A DNA stretch of 64,000 bases from NCBI RefSeq assembly GCF_024362365.1, contig NZ_CP101464.1, forward strand, positions 1,302,001 to 1,366,000, read 5' to 3'. The notes below the pieces were generated by a model that saw only the letters and a list, made by a program, of their open reading frames with translations, was not told the origin of the DNA and searched no databases. Source of the DNA: Janibacter sp. CX7 (GTDB taxonomy: Bacteria > Actinomycetota > Actinomycetes > Actinomycetales > Dermatophilaceae). Every line of letters begins with the position of its first letter. Within the stretch, counting starts at the first letter, position 1. Below, piece after piece: positions 43,691 through 52,975 of the stretch. Made by a program: the position numbers and the translations under genes.

Positions 43691-44914
43691 GTGCATCGTC
43701 TCGTGATCTCGGCTCTCGTTCGCCCGCTGCGCATGCTCGCGCTGGCTCTCGTGATCGTCCTGGCACTGGCGGCCTGCGCCGGTGGGGGATCTGACTCGCC
43801 GACGGCCAGCCAGAGCTCTGCGGGTTCGACGACCACGACGACACCCGACCTGCCCGAGGCCGAGGTCAAGGTCAACCCCGGCGCCGGGGCCAAGGACGTC
43901 ATGCCCGATGCCGAGATCAGCGTCCAGGTGATGCGCGGCAGCCTCGACCGCGTGCAGGTCACCGGGCCCGGGGGAGCCTCGGTCGACGGGGATGTCAGCG
44001 GTCAGACGTGGACCTCGACCTCCCGGATGCGACCGGCGACGACCTACACCGTGGCCGTCACGGCCGAGGGACCCGAGGGCGGTTCGTCGACCCAGCGCTC
44101 GACCTTCACCACCCACGACCCTGAGATCACGGCGACCTACGGCATCGTCTACGACGGGCAGACCGTGGGCGTCGGGATGCCCGTGAGCATCCAGTTCGAC
44201 ACCGCCGTCACCGAGCCCGCCTACCGCAAGAAGATCGAGCAGGCCGTCTCGGTCACGACCACCCCCAAGGTCGAGGGGTCCTGGGGATGGCTCGACAACC
44301 GGCAGCTGATGTGGCGGCCCAAGGACTTCTGGGCCCCCGGCACGCAGGTCTCCGTCGACGCTCCGCTCACCGGGTTCCAGACCGGTGAGGACAAGTGGAT
44401 CGCGGAGGACCTCTCGGGGTCCATGACCATCGGTCGCGAGCAGATCTCCCACGTCGACATCGCCAAGCACAAGATGACCGTCAGCCGGGCCGGGCAGCAG
44501 GTCAAGTCCTTCCCCGTGAGCAGCGGTCGCCCCGGCAAGGAGACCGAGACCCGCTCGGGGATGAAGGTCGTCATCAACAAGCAGCGCGAGATGACGATGG
44601 ACTCCTCGACGATCGGCATCGACAAGGGGGAGCCGGGCTACTACAAGGTCGACACCGACTACAACGTCCGGGTGACGTGGACGGGGGAGTTCGTCCACTC
44701 GGCTCCGTGGTCCGTCGGTGCCCAGGGCAGCTCCAACGTCTCGCACGGCTGCGTCAACATGGCCCCGGGCAATGCCGAGTGGTTCTACGACAACTCGCTG
44801 CCGGGCGACCCGGTCGACTTCACCGGCTCCAGCCGCCAGTTCCAGCCCTCCGAGGGCATCGGGGTGTGGCAGTACTCCTGGGCCGACTGGCAGGCGCAGA
44901 GCGCGCTCTCCTGA
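43691..44914 (+). CDS. L,D-transpeptidase lipoprotein
   Basis: This 407-residue protein has a lipobox (LAAC, Cys 29), a Thr/Ser-rich linker, an Ig-like region of about 100-220 residues and a YkuD catalytic domain. The active-site motif SHGCVNM (Ser 351, Cys 354) and an upstream HSAPW are intact. It forms 3-3 cross-links in peptidoglycan outside the membrane, like mycobacterial LdtMt2. The GTG start is followed by MHRLVISALVRP, a normal signal sequence. It has its own promoter after the ctaF terminator. Confidence 0.93.
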   Translation: MHRLVISALVRPLRMLALALVIVLALAACAGGGSDSPTASQSSAGSTTTTTPDLPEAEVKVNPGAGAKDVMPDAEISVQVMRGSLDRVQVTGPGGASVDGDVSGQTWTSTSRMRPATTYTVAVTAEGPEGGSSTQRSTFTTHDPEITATYGIVYDGQTVGVGMPVSIQFDTAVTEPAYRKKIEQAVSVTTTPKVEGSWGWLDNRQLMWRPKDFWAPGTQVSVDAPLTGFQTGEDKWIAEDLSGSMTIGREQISHVDIAKHKMTVSRAGQQVKSFPVSSGRPGKETETRSGMKVVINKQREMTMDSSTIGIDKGEPGYYKVDTDYNVRVTWTGEFVHSAPWSVGAQGSSNVSHGCVNMAPGNAEWFYDNSLPGDPVDFTGSSRQFQPSEGIGVWQYSWADWQAQSALS

Positions 44915-44942
44915 CCCGCTGCCGGGCTCACCACGGGCGGGC

Positions 44943-45323
44943 TCAGCCCCAGCCGAGCTCGTGGAGGCGTTCCTCGTCGATGCCGACGTGGTGCCCGGCC
45001 TCGTGGACGATCGTGATGGCGATCTCCTCGCGCAGCTCGTCGAGGTCCTCGCACATCCGGGTCAGCGGCCCCCGGAAGAGCACGATCCGGTCGGGCAAGG
45101 ACCCGGCCCACCCGTCGGTGCGCTCGGTGAGCGGCACCCCGAGGTAGATGCCGAGCAGCTCGGCGTTGTCCTCGTCGGACAGGTCCGGGTCGGCGTGCTC
45201 GGGCCCCGGCTCGTCCTCGACGAAGAAGGCGACGTTGTCGAGCACGTCGAGCAGCTCGCGGGGCACTGCGTCGAGGGCGTCCTGCACGGCGAGCTCGAAG
45301 TCCTCGGCACTGATGTCGACCAC
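44943..45323 (-). CDS. small zincin metallopeptidase-like protein
   Basis: This 126-residue acidic protein carries the HEAGHHVGI zinc-binding motif (HExxH, about residues 108-116) in a short domain typical of the minimal MMP/DUF1025 zincin family. No signal peptide is present, so it is cytosolic. The substrate is unknown. It lies 1 bp after the MFS gene and is probably co-transcribed with it. Confidence 0.85.
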   Translation of the reverse strand: MVDISAEDFELAVQDALDAVPRELLDVLDNVAFFVEDEPGPEHADPDLSDEDNAELLGIYLGVPLTERTDGWAGSLPDRIVLFRGPLTRMCEDLDELREEIAITIVHEAGHHVGIDEERLHELGWG

Positions 45324-45324
45324 G

Positions 45325-46587
45325 TCAGACCACCTCGGGCGAAGGGGGCGGCGCCGGCACCGCGCGCACGGGGCGTCGCGTCCCGTGCCGGTGCACGTGG
45401 AAGAGCACGATGCCGAGGGAGAGCAGCCCCAGGCTCGTCAGCGCCAGCCGCACGAGGGAGGTCGCGGCGACGGGCACGACGAGCGCGGTGAGCAGCGAGT
45501 TGAGGACGAGCATGCAGAAGGTCGACACGGAGGCCGCCGTGCCCCGGGCGTGCGGGACCGCGTCGAGCAGGGCCAGCTGGTAGACGGGCATCGAGATGCC
45601 GGTGCCGAAGGCGATCGCCGTGGAGCCGACGACGGCCCACGGCAGCACCGCTGTCGCGGGGAAGGTCGCCAGCGCGACACCCACGACGGCGCCGCTGAGC
45701 GCAACCGCCTGACCCCCGACGATGAGTCGCTCGCCGCTCACCCGCTCGGCCAGGCGGCCGTTGGTGAAGGAACCGAGGACCATGCCGGCGACCATCGGCA
45801 CGAAGAAGACCCAGAAGTCCTGCGGTCCCTGACCGAGCAGGGTGACGACGAAGATCGGCGCCGCCCCGATGTAGAGGAACTGCCCGGCGAAGGAGAAGGC
45901 CGAGGCGGCGGTCAGGACGAGGAAGGGGCGCATCCGGGCGACCTCGACGACCCCGCCGACGACGGAACGCACGTCGAGGGGAGTGCGCCGCTGCGGCGGG
46001 TGGCTCTCCGGCAGGAGCAGCAGCACGCTGATCGCGATGACCGCCCCGAAGAGGGTGAGGAACCAGAAGACGAGCTGCCAGGGGCCGAGGAGGAGCAGCC
46101 AGCCGCCGACGATGGGGGCCAGGGCCGGGCCGATGCCGAAGATCATCGCGATCGTGCTCATCAGCCGCTGGGCACGTGGGCCCTCGAAGAGGTCGCGCAC
46201 GACCGTGCGCGAGACGATCGTGCCCGCCCCGGCCGACATGCCCTGGAGCACGCGGAAGGCGAGCAGCACGGGCAGGGACGGGGCCAGGGCGCACCCGACG
46301 GAGGCCAGCGCGTAGACCGCGGCCCCCGTGACCATGACCGGCTTGCGTCCCACGGCATCGCTCAGCGGCCCGTGGAAGAGGCTCATCACGGCGAAGGCCC
46401 CGAGGTAGGCGCTGACGACGAGCTGCATCGATGCCTCGGAGGCGTCGAAGGCCTCGCCCATCTCCTGGAAGGCAGGGAAGGGGGTGTCGATGGAGAAGGG
46501 GCCGAACATGCCGAGCAGCGCGAGCAGGACGGTCGTCACCGCCAGGGGTGCGGTGCGCCGGCTGGCGGGTGCGTCGGTGGTGAGCAT
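45325..46587 (-). CDS. Bcr/CflA-type MFS multidrug transporter
   Basis: This 420-residue protein has twelve predicted transmembrane helices and the MFS motif between helices 2 and 3 (GPLSDAVGRKPVMVTG, about residues 73-88). The helix 1 segment GMFGPFSIDTPFPAFQEM is typical of Bcr/CflA DHA1 drug/H+ antiporters. It should export small toxic compounds. Its location, splitting the ctaCDF and qcr blocks, is probably incidental. Confidence 0.88.
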   Translation of the reverse strand: MLTTDAPASRRTAPLAVTTVLLALLGMFGPFSIDTPFPAFQEMGEAFDASEASMQLVVSAYLGAFAVMSLFHGPLSDAVGRKPVMVTGAAVYALASVGCALAPSLPVLLAFRVLQGMSAGAGTIVSRTVVRDLFEGPRAQRLMSTIAMIFGIGPALAPIVGGWLLLLGPWQLVFWFLTLFGAVIAISVLLLLPESHPPQRRTPLDVRSVVGGVVEVARMRPFLVLTAASAFSFAGQFLYIGAAPIFVVTLLGQGPQDFWVFFVPMVAGMVLGSFTNGRLAERVSGERLIVGGQAVALSGAVVGVALATFPATAVLPWAVVGSTAIAFGTGISMPVYQLALLDAVPHARGTAASVSTFCMLVLNSLLTALVVPVAATSLVRLALTSLGLLSLGIVLFHVHRHGTRRPVRAVPAPPPSPEVV

Positions 46588-46647
46588 GTCGGGGACATCC
46601 TCGCACTGGCCGTGGACCCCCTTCGCGCTGGTCCGTGCCCGGGAACG

Positions 46648-46683
46648 CCGCAGGCCCCGGAGGAGAACCTCCGGGGCCTGCGG
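46648..46683. terminator. hairpin terminator of the ctaE-qcrCAB operon
   Basis: A perfect 16-bp stem (CCGCAGGCCCCGGAGG, 46648-46663 with 46668-46683) and an AGAA loop, 16 bp past the qcrB stop. Confidence 0.9.
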
Positions 46684-46698
46684 GCTGCGCTGACCAGG

Positions 46699-48405
46699 TC
46701 AGTGCGTGGAGACCTTGTCTCCCGACTCGATGGCCTCGTGATGGCCGTGGTCGTGGTGGGCCGCCTCGAGCTCGGCCGGGGTGACCGGTGCGACGACGCC
46801 GCCGAAGTAGAAGTCGTGCAGACGCGCGCGCAGCTTGCGCTTGCGGGCGCCCTTCTTGTCGACGCCGTTGGCATCGGTGGCGGACTCGAGCTCCAGCGGG
46901 GGAGCGCCCTCGTGCTGGACGAGGGTCCAGCGGGTGTACTCGTCGAGCGGCTCGTGGATCTCCTCGAAGTCGCCCGCAGCACCGCGGTGGATGCGGCCGG
47001 TCTCGCGACCGTGGAGGACGAGGTCGCGGTCGTGCCGCTGCAGGCTCAGGCAGATCCGGCGGGTCGCCCAGAAGGCGACCACCGGGCCGATGAAGACGAG
47101 CGCCCGCAGAATGAGCGTGATGTCGTTGATCGACATGCCGAACTTGATGGCGATGATGTCGTTGCTCGCGGCGAACATGAGCACGCCGTAGAGGGTCATC
47201 GCCGCCATGCCGAGGGCGGTGCGGGTCGGGGCATTGCGCGGGCGGTCGAGCAGGTGGTGCTCGCGCTTGTCACCGGTGACCCACGACTCGATGAAGGGGT
47301 AGGCGATCATGCCCGCGTAGAAGGCCGGCATGACGACGAGTGCACCGATGACGACCGGCAGGGCCCAGGTGAAGCCGAAGGTCTCGAACTCGAGCCAGCT
47401 CGGCAGCAGTCGCAGGGCGCCGTCGGGGAAGCCCATGTACCAGTCCGGCTGGGCGCCGGCCGTGGTGGCATTGGGCTCGTAGGGGCCGTGCACCCACACC
47501 GCGTTGATCTGGACCAGCGAGGAGATGAGGGCGATGCCGCCGAAGACGATGAAGAAGAAGCCACCGGCCTTGGCCGCGTAGACCGGCATCACCGGGAAGC
47601 CGACGACGTTGTCGTTGGTCTTGCCGGGCCCGGGGTACTGGGTGTGCTTGTGCACGACGACCAGCAGCAGGTGGACGGTGAAGAGGATGATCAGGATCGC
47701 CGGCAGCAGCAGGATGTGCACCGAGTACAGGCGCGGCATGATGTCCTCGCCCGGGAAGGTGCCACCGAAGAGGAAGTAGCTCAGGTAGCTGCCGATGACC
47801 GGTGCGGCGACCATGAAGCCCTGTGCCGCGCGAAGACCGGTGCCCGAGAGCAGGTCGTCGGGCAGGGAGTAGCCGGCGAAGCCCTCGACGAGAGCCAGCA
47901 GCGACAGGACGCAGCCGATGATCCAGTTGATCTCACGCGGCTTGCGGAAGGCGCCGGTGAAGAAGACGCGCAGCATGTGCACCGACAGCGCGACGATGAA
48001 GAGCAGCGCCGCCCAGTGGTGGATCTGCCGGACGAGCAGACCGCCCTTGACGTCGAAGGAGATGTCGAGCGTCGAGGCGTAGGCGCGGGACATCTCGACG
48101 CCCTGGAGCGGCGCGTAGCTGCCTTCGTACGTCGTGTGGCCCATGGACGGGTCGAACCAGAAGGTCAGGAAGACCCCGGTGAGCATGCACACGATCATCG
48201 AGTACATGGCGATCTCGCCGAGCATGAAGGACCAGTGGTCCGGGAAGACCTTCTTCATGAAGTAGTTGATGCCCTTGGCGGCACCGGTGCGGTCGTCGAT
48301 CCAACCGGCGACCCCACCGACCTTCTTCATGCCGGGGGAGACAGGCGCCTTCGCCGGTGCGTCACCGGTGCGCAGGCCGTCTGCGGGACGAGCATTGGCG
48401 GTCAC
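46699..48405 (-). CDS. qcrB: cytochrome bc1 complex cytochrome b subunit
   Basis: This roughly 568-residue membrane protein has eight helices of the cytochrome b core (IHHWAALLFIVALSVHML and HILLLPAILIILFTVHLLLV carry the paired heme His ligands), a PDWYMGF Qo-site motif (PEWY in mitochondria), and a long actinobacterial C-terminal extension ending His-rich. It oxidises menaquinol. GTG 48405 is used; a TTG at 48411 overlapping the qcrA stop is an alternative start. Confidence 0.95.
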   Translation of the reverse strand: MTANARPADGLRTGDAPAKAPVSPGMKKVGGVAGWIDDRTGAAKGINYFMKKVFPDHWSFMLGEIAMYSMIVCMLTGVFLTFWFDPSMGHTTYEGSYAPLQGVEMSRAYASTLDISFDVKGGLLVRQIHHWAALLFIVALSVHMLRVFFTGAFRKPREINWIIGCVLSLLALVEGFAGYSLPDDLLSGTGLRAAQGFMVAAPVIGSYLSYFLFGGTFPGEDIMPRLYSVHILLLPAILIILFTVHLLLVVVHKHTQYPGPGKTNDNVVGFPVMPVYAAKAGGFFFIVFGGIALISSLVQINAVWVHGPYEPNATTAGAQPDWYMGFPDGALRLLPSWLEFETFGFTWALPVVIGALVVMPAFYAGMIAYPFIESWVTGDKREHHLLDRPRNAPTRTALGMAAMTLYGVLMFAASNDIIAIKFGMSINDITLILRALVFIGPVVAFWATRRICLSLQRHDRDLVLHGRETGRIHRGAAGDFEEIHEPLDEYTRWTLVQHEGAPPLELESATDANGVDKKGARKRKLRARLHDFYFGGVVAPVTPAELEAAHHDHGHHEAIESGDKVSTH

Positions 48406-48407
48406 GA

Positions 48408-49532
48408 TCAACCACGCTCCCAGAAGCTCGGGCCGACCGGTTCCTGGAAGGGCTGGTCAGCGATGAGGTAACCCTCGCTGTCGACGGTGATCTTCAGCTG
48501 CGGCAGGGGGTGCCCGGCGGGACCGAAGATCACCTCGCAGTCGTTGGTCACGTCGAAGGTGGACTGGTGGCAGGGGCAGAGCAGGTGGTGCGTGGTCTGC
48601 TCGTAGAGGCCGACGGGGCAGCCGACGTGGGTGCACACCTTGGAGTAGGCGACGATGCCCTGGTAGCCCCAGTCGCGGGCCTTGCGGCCCTTGTCGGTGT
48701 CCTGGAAGTCCTCGGGGTTGAGGCGCATGAGGAGCACGGAGGCCTTGCTCATCTCGTTGAGCTTGTCGTGCTCGAGCGTCAGCAGGCCCTCGGGCTGGAT
48801 GTGGAAGACCGAGCCGATGGTCACGTCGCCCGGCTTGATCGGGGTGTCCTCGGGGTCGCGGTGCAGCCGCAGCTTCTTCGGGTGGTACTTGCCGTCCGGG
48901 CCCTTCTCGCCGTTCCAGAAGGTGACGGAGAGGTCGTTCTTGGGCAGCGGGCCGAGCGAGCCGACGAGCTGGACGAGCAGGGGGAGGGCGAAGAGGCCCA
49001 TCGCGCCGGCGAAGGTCGCCTTGAGCAGCGGACGACGCGTCAGCTGCGCGGACTCGGCGCCACCCTGCATGACCTCGACGAAGTCGTCACGGTCGGCGTC
49101 GGCCGAGCGGATCGGGTGCCGCATCTCGACGCTCTCGGTGTCGGGCATGAGGGTCTTGGCCCAGTGGACCGCACCCAGACCGATGCCGAGCAGAGAGAAG
49201 GCCAGCCCGAGACCCAGCACGAGGTTGGACAGGCTCATCTCGTTGGTGAAGGGCACCCAGACCTGGTCCTCGACGTCGACGAGGAAGTAGGCGACGAGGA
49301 AGACCACGGTGCCGACGATCGACAAGCCGAAGAGCGCAGCCACCTGGCGCTCGGCACGCTTGGCCGCCTTCTCGTCGCGGTCGGCGTTGCGCAGCACGTG
49401 GGGCGGCAGCCCCGGGTTGCTGAATCGCTCCGGGATACCACCGGAGCCCTGCACGTGGCCCTGGTCGAGACGCACCGCATCGGAGCCCGAGGGCTCCTGC
49501 GGCGTCGCCCCTGTCGGGGGGTGCTCACTCAT
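48408..49532 (-). CDS. qcrA: cytochrome bc1 complex Rieske iron-sulfur subunit
   Basis: This 374-residue protein has three transmembrane helices (about 65-85, 103-123 and 172-190), as in actinobacterial QcrA, and an outer Rieske domain. The [2Fe-2S] ligands are in CTHVGCPVG and CPCHQSTFD. It passes electrons from menaquinol to the QcrC hemes. It lies between qcrC and qcrB in one operon. Confidence 0.96.
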   Translation of the reverse strand: MSEHPPTGATPQEPSGSDAVRLDQGHVQGSGGIPERFSNPGLPPHVLRNADRDEKAAKRAERQVAALFGLSIVGTVVFLVAYFLVDVEDQVWVPFTNEMSLSNLVLGLGLAFSLLGIGLGAVHWAKTLMPDTESVEMRHPIRSADADRDDFVEVMQGGAESAQLTRRPLLKATFAGAMGLFALPLLVQLVGSLGPLPKNDLSVTFWNGEKGPDGKYHPKKLRLHRDPEDTPIKPGDVTIGSVFHIQPEGLLTLEHDKLNEMSKASVLLMRLNPEDFQDTDKGRKARDWGYQGIVAYSKVCTHVGCPVGLYEQTTHHLLCPCHQSTFDVTNDCEVIFGPAGHPLPQLKITVDSEGYLIADQPFQEPVGPSFWERG

Positions 49533-49571
49533 CTACGTCGTTCCTGTCTGTGTGGCGAGTTGTCAGGTCTG

Positions 49572-50354
49572 TCAGGCGGACTTCTGGCCGAGCCAGACGG
49601 CGATGCCCACGAAGAGGCCCAGGCCGGCGGTCCAGGCGAAGAGGCCCTCGGGCACCGGGCCGAGGCCACCGAGCGGGTTGCCGCCGGGGCTGCCGGCCTC
49701 CTGCTGGGCCTCGAGGTAGGCGATGACGTCGCGCTTGTTCTCGGGGGTGAGGTTCTTGTCGTTGAAGACCGGCATGCTCTGGGGGCCGGTGACCATGGCC
49801 TCGTAGATGTGCTTGCCGGAGACCCCGGTGACCTTGGGCGCGTCCTTGCCGCGGGTCAGGGCGCCACCCGCGCCGGCGCTGTTGTGGCACATGGCGCAGT
49901 TGACGCGGAAGATCTGGCCACCCTTGCCCGGGTCGCCCTGCGCGCCGTCGGTGTACTCCTCGTCCGGCACGGCCGGGCCGGCGCCGAGGGAGGCGACGTA
50001 GGCGGCGATGTCGGAGATCTCCTCGTCGGTGAACTTCACCTTGATGTTGCCCGGCGCCTGCACGCCCGGCTCGGCCATCGGCATGCGGCCGGTGCCCATC
50101 TGGAAGTCGACCGACGCGGCGCCGACGCCGGCGAGGCTCGGGCCGGAGTCCTCGATGCCCAGGCCGTTGGCCCCGTGGCAGGTCGCGCAGTTGGCGACGA
50201 AGAGCTTCTTGCCGTTGGCGACGTCGTCGGAGCTGGTCACCGTGGCCTCGGCCTGCTTCGGTGCGACGGCCGCGTAGGCGGTGCCGGTGACGAAGAGGCC
50301 GAGCATGAGCAGCAGGGCGATCGCCGCGGGGTGACGGCGAGAGAGGGTCGGCAT
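49572..50354 (-). CDS. qcrC: diheme cytochrome c subunit of bc1 complex
   Basis: This 260-residue protein has an N-terminal signal-anchor, two c-type heme motifs (CATCH, 56-60; CAMCH, 153-157) and a C-terminal transmembrane helix. It replaces a soluble cytochrome c by linking bc1 directly to the CuA site. The ATG at 50354 was chosen over the long upstream frame because it begins the signal sequence just after a GGACAGGA stretch. Confidence 0.95.
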   Translation of the reverse strand: MPTLSRRHPAAIALLLMLGLFVTGTAYAAVAPKQAEATVTSSDDVANGKKLFVANCATCHGANGLGIEDSGPSLAGVGAASVDFQMGTGRMPMAEPGVQAPGNIKVKFTDEEISDIAAYVASLGAGPAVPDEEYTDGAQGDPGKGGQIFRVNCAMCHNSAGAGGALTRGKDAPKVTGVSGKHIYEAMVTGPQSMPVFNDKNLTPENKRDVIAYLEAQQEAGSPGGNPLGGLGPVPEGLFAWTAGLGLFVGIAVWLGQKSA

Positions 50355-50407
50355 GGACGATCCTGTCCTCTGGGAGCGGGTACGGAGCAGGGGGAGGCGC
50401 ATGGGGG

Positions 50408-51073
50408 TCACGCGCCCAGGAGGTAGATGGCGGCGAAGAGGGCGATCCACACGACGTCGACGAAGTGCCAGTAGTACGACGTGACGACCGCGCCGGTCTG
50501 CTGCGCGTGGCTGTAGCTGCGGGTCGTGTAGGTGCGGCCGATGATCAGCAGGAAGGCGATCAGGCCACCGGTGACGTGGATGCCGTGCAGGCCGGTCGTC
50601 AGGTAGAAGATCGAGGACCAGGAGTCGGTCGAGATGGTCACGCCCTCGGTGACGAGCGTGGCGTACTCGAGGATCTGGCCGGAGACGAAGACCGCGCCGA
50701 AGATGTAGGTGAGGACGTACCACTCACGCATGCCCCAGCCGGCGACGTTGAGCAGGGAGCCCGTGCGGGACTTCTGACCGTGCTCTGCCTTGAGCACACC
50801 GAGCTGGCACCACACCGACGAGACCACGAGGATCAGCGTGTTGGCGGCCGCGAAGGGCACGTTGAGCATCTCGATGTTGTGCTCCCACAGGTCCGGGCGC
50901 ATCGACCGGACCGTGAAGAAGATCGCGAAGAGCCCGGCGAAGAACATCAGCTCGCTGGACAGCCAGACGATGGTGCCGACGGACACCATGTTGGGGCGGC
51001 TGACCGGACCCATCGCAGGGTCGGCGGCGGTGTGCCCGGAGACGTTTGAAGGCAGGGAGGTTGCAGTGGCCAC
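50408..51073 (-). CDS. ctaE: cytochrome c oxidase subunit III
   Basis: This 221-residue membrane protein has five helices and the subunit III signatures [14 protein letters not shown] and [16 protein letters not shown] GFLxxxxx cluster ends at the [12 protein letters not shown] helix. It is first in the ctaE-qcrCAB operon, so oxidase and bc1 genes are co-expressed. It is divergent from the receiver-like gene and trpD, an arrangement also found in mycobacteria. Confidence 0.96.
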   Translation of the reverse strand: MATATSLPSNVSGHTAADPAMGPVSRPNMVSVGTIVWLSSELMFFAGLFAIFFTVRSMRPDLWEHNIEMLNVPFAAANTLILVVSSVWCQLGVLKAEHGQKSRTGSLLNVAGWGMREWYVLTYIFGAVFVSGQILEYATLVTEGVTISTDSWSSIFYLTTGLHGIHVTGGLIAFLLIIGRTYTTRSYSHAQQTGAVVTSYYWHFVDVVWIALFAAIYLLGA

Positions 51074-51160
51074 GGGCCCATTATGTCCTCAACCGTGAGC
51101 GCGTGTGCGCCACCCCCCTCCGCGAGTCTCGTGGGGTGGGTCACCGCTACGCTCTGGGGC

Positions 51161-51613
51161 ATGACCGGTACCTCGTCAGCCACCTCTTCCGCCCCGGCAG
51201 CATCGGCCGGAGAGGGCACCACCGTCTCCGTGCAGGTGCTCCTGCACAGCGACAACATCACCACCCGTGACGCCGTGCGCGCCGCGGTGGGACGTCGCCC
51301 GGCGCGCGACGTCGAGATCTCCGGGTGGCGCGAGTGCGCCACGCCGGCGGCGGTCGTCGAGGCCGTCGAGGCCGGCGGGGTCGACCTGCTCGTCCTGGAC
51401 GGCGAGGCGGCCAAGCTCGGTGGTCTGGGGCTGTGCCGTCAGCTGAAGTCCGAGATCCACGACTGCCCCCCGGTGCTCGTCCTCACCGGCCGCCCGCAGG
51501 ACGGCTGGCTGGCCACGTGGTCCCTCGCGGACTCCGCCGTGCCGCACCCGATCGACCCGATCGTCCTCGCGGACGCGGTGGCCGATCTGGCGCGGGGCGT
51601 GTCCGCCCGATGA
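51161..51613 (+). CDS. degenerate response-regulator receiver-like protein
   Basis: This 150-residue protein has an alternating beta/alpha receiver-type pattern: VSVQVLLHSDNITTRDAVRAAV, DLLVLDGEAAKLGG with a candidate phospho-Asp, and PPVLVLTGRPQDGW. The conserved Lys (KP) is replaced by PHP in DSAVPHPIDP, and the N-terminal acidic pair is incomplete. No output domain follows. The ATG lies 7 nt after TACGCT (leaderless), and its TGA overlaps trpD (ATGA). It may be a protein-interaction module rather than a phospho-switch. Confidence 0.65.
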   Translation: MTGTSSATSSAPAASAGEGTTVSVQVLLHSDNITTRDAVRAAVGRRPARDVEISGWRECATPAAVVEAVEAGGVDLLVLDGEAAKLGGLGLCRQLKSEIHDCPPVLVLTGRPQDGWLATWSLADSAVPHPIDPIVLADAVADLARGVSAR

Positions 51614-52671
51614 GCCAGGCGGGCACCCACACCTGGTCGGGCGTCCTCACCCAGCTCCTCGCGGGGCACGACCTGGAGTCGGACGCGACCGCGTGGGCGA
51701 TGCGCGAGATGATGTCCGGCGACGCGGCTCCCGCGCAGATCGCCGGCTTCCTCGTCGCGCTGCGGGCGAAGGGGGAGACCGTCACCGAGCTGCGGGCGCT
51801 GGCTGACGTCATGCTCGAGCACGCCCTGCCGATCGAGGTCGACGGCCCGACCCTGGACATCGTCGGGACCGGCGGTGACATGGCGGGCACGGTCAACATC
51901 TCGACGATGTCGGCCATCTGCATCGCCGCGACCGGCGTGCGGGTCGTCAAGCACGGCAACCGCGCCTCGTCGTCGAAGTCCGGCTCCGCCGACGTCCTCG
52001 AGTCCCTCGGGGTCAACCTGACGTTGAGCCCCGCTGACGTGTCGCGGGTGGCCGGTGAGGCCGGCATGACCTTCTGCTTCGCCCAGACCTTCCACCCCTC
52101 CTTCCGCCACACGGCCGCGCCCCGGCGCGACCTCGGCATCGGCACGGCCCTGAACGTGCTCGGCCCGATGACCAACCCCTCGCGCCCGACCTACTCGGTC
52201 GTGGGCGTCGCCGACGAGCGGGTCGCGCCGCTCATGGCGGGTGTCTTCGCCCAGCGCGGGACCACCGCGCTCGTCTTCCGTGGGGATGACGGGCTCGACG
52301 AGCTCACGGTCGCCGACGGCTCGCACGTGTGGTGGGTCGCGGACGGCGAGATCCGCGAGGTGCACCTGACGCCGGAGGACCTCGGCCTGGGTCGCAGCCC
52401 GCTCGACGCGCTGCGCGGCGGCGACGCGGACTTCAACGCCGACGTCGCCCGACGACTCTTCGCCGGGGAGCGCGGTCCGGTCCGCGATGCCGTGGTGCTC
52501 AACGCCGGTGCGGCGGTCGCCCTCGCGCAGCAGGGTGACCAGCAGCCGAGCGACCCGATCGCGACCCTGCGCGCGGGCATGGACACCGTCGAGGCGGTGC
52601 TCGACTCCGGTCGTGCTGCGGAGCAGCTGCAGCGCTGGGTCCGGGCGACGCAGGACGTGGCCTCGGCCTGA
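51610..52671 (+). CDS. trpD: anthranilate phosphoribosyltransferase
   Basis: This 353-residue tryptophan-biosynthesis enzyme attaches PRPP ribose to anthranilate. It shows the LDIVGTGGDMAGTVNIST PRPP loop (about 77-94), KHGNRASSSKSGSADVLESLG and the MTNPSRP region. It is separated from other trp genes but coupled to the receiver-like gene by a 4-bp overlap, and lies beside ctaE as in other actinobacteria. Confidence 0.95.
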   Translation: MSQAGTHTWSGVLTQLLAGHDLESDATAWAMREMMSGDAAPAQIAGFLVALRAKGETVTELRALADVMLEHALPIEVDGPTLDIVGTGGDMAGTVNISTMSAICIAATGVRVVKHGNRASSSKSGSADVLESLGVNLTLSPADVSRVAGEAGMTFCFAQTFHPSFRHTAAPRRDLGIGTALNVLGPMTNPSRPTYSVVGVADERVAPLMAGVFAQRGTTALVFRGDDGLDELTVADGSHVWWVADGEIREVHLTPEDLGLGRSPLDALRGGDADFNADVARRLFAGERGPVRDAVVLNAGAAVALAQQGDQQPSDPIATLRAGMDTVEAVLDSGRAAEQLQRWVRATQDVASA

Positions 52672-52696
52672 CCCGCTGAGCCCGGGCCTGCGGGAC

Positions 52697-52975
52697 CTAC
52701 TCCAGGCCGATGCTGAAGGCGGCGTCGAGGTCGTGGCGGCTGTAGGCGCGGAAGGCGATGTGCGTCGACGTGTCGACGATCCCCTCGACCTTGTTGAGCC
52801 GGCCGGCGATGACGTCGTCGAGCTCCTCGTGCTCGTGGACGCGGACCATCGCGATGAGGTCGGCGTCGCCCGCCACCGAGTAGACCTCGCTGACGCCGTC
52901 GAGGTCGGCGACGGTCTCGGCCACCTCGGGGATGCGGGCGGTGTCGGCGTGGATGAGGACGATGGCGGTGATCAC
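52697..52975 (-). CDS. Lrp/AsnC ligand-binding (RAM) domain protein
   Basis: This 92-residue protein consists only of the alpha/beta RAM domain (ITAIVLIHADTARIPEVAETVADLDGVSEVYSVAGDADL), without the DNA-binding HTH of Lrp regulators. Such stand-alone RAM proteins bind amino acids and modulate partners. The GTG start overlaps the stop of the upstream nuclease gene (GTGA), so the two are coupled. Confidence 0.85.
   Translation of the reverse strand: MITAIVLIHADTARIPEVAETVADLDGVSEVYSVAGDADLIAMVRVHEHEELDDVIAGRLNKVEGIVDTSTHIAFRAYSRHDLDAAFSIGLE

Noticed and set aside
45148..48471. Very long plus-strand ORF (over 1100 codons)
   Set aside because: It is antisense to the MFS transporter and qcrB, with low-complexity Glu/Arg/Asp/His-rich composition typical of a stop-poor shadow frame in GC-rich DNA.
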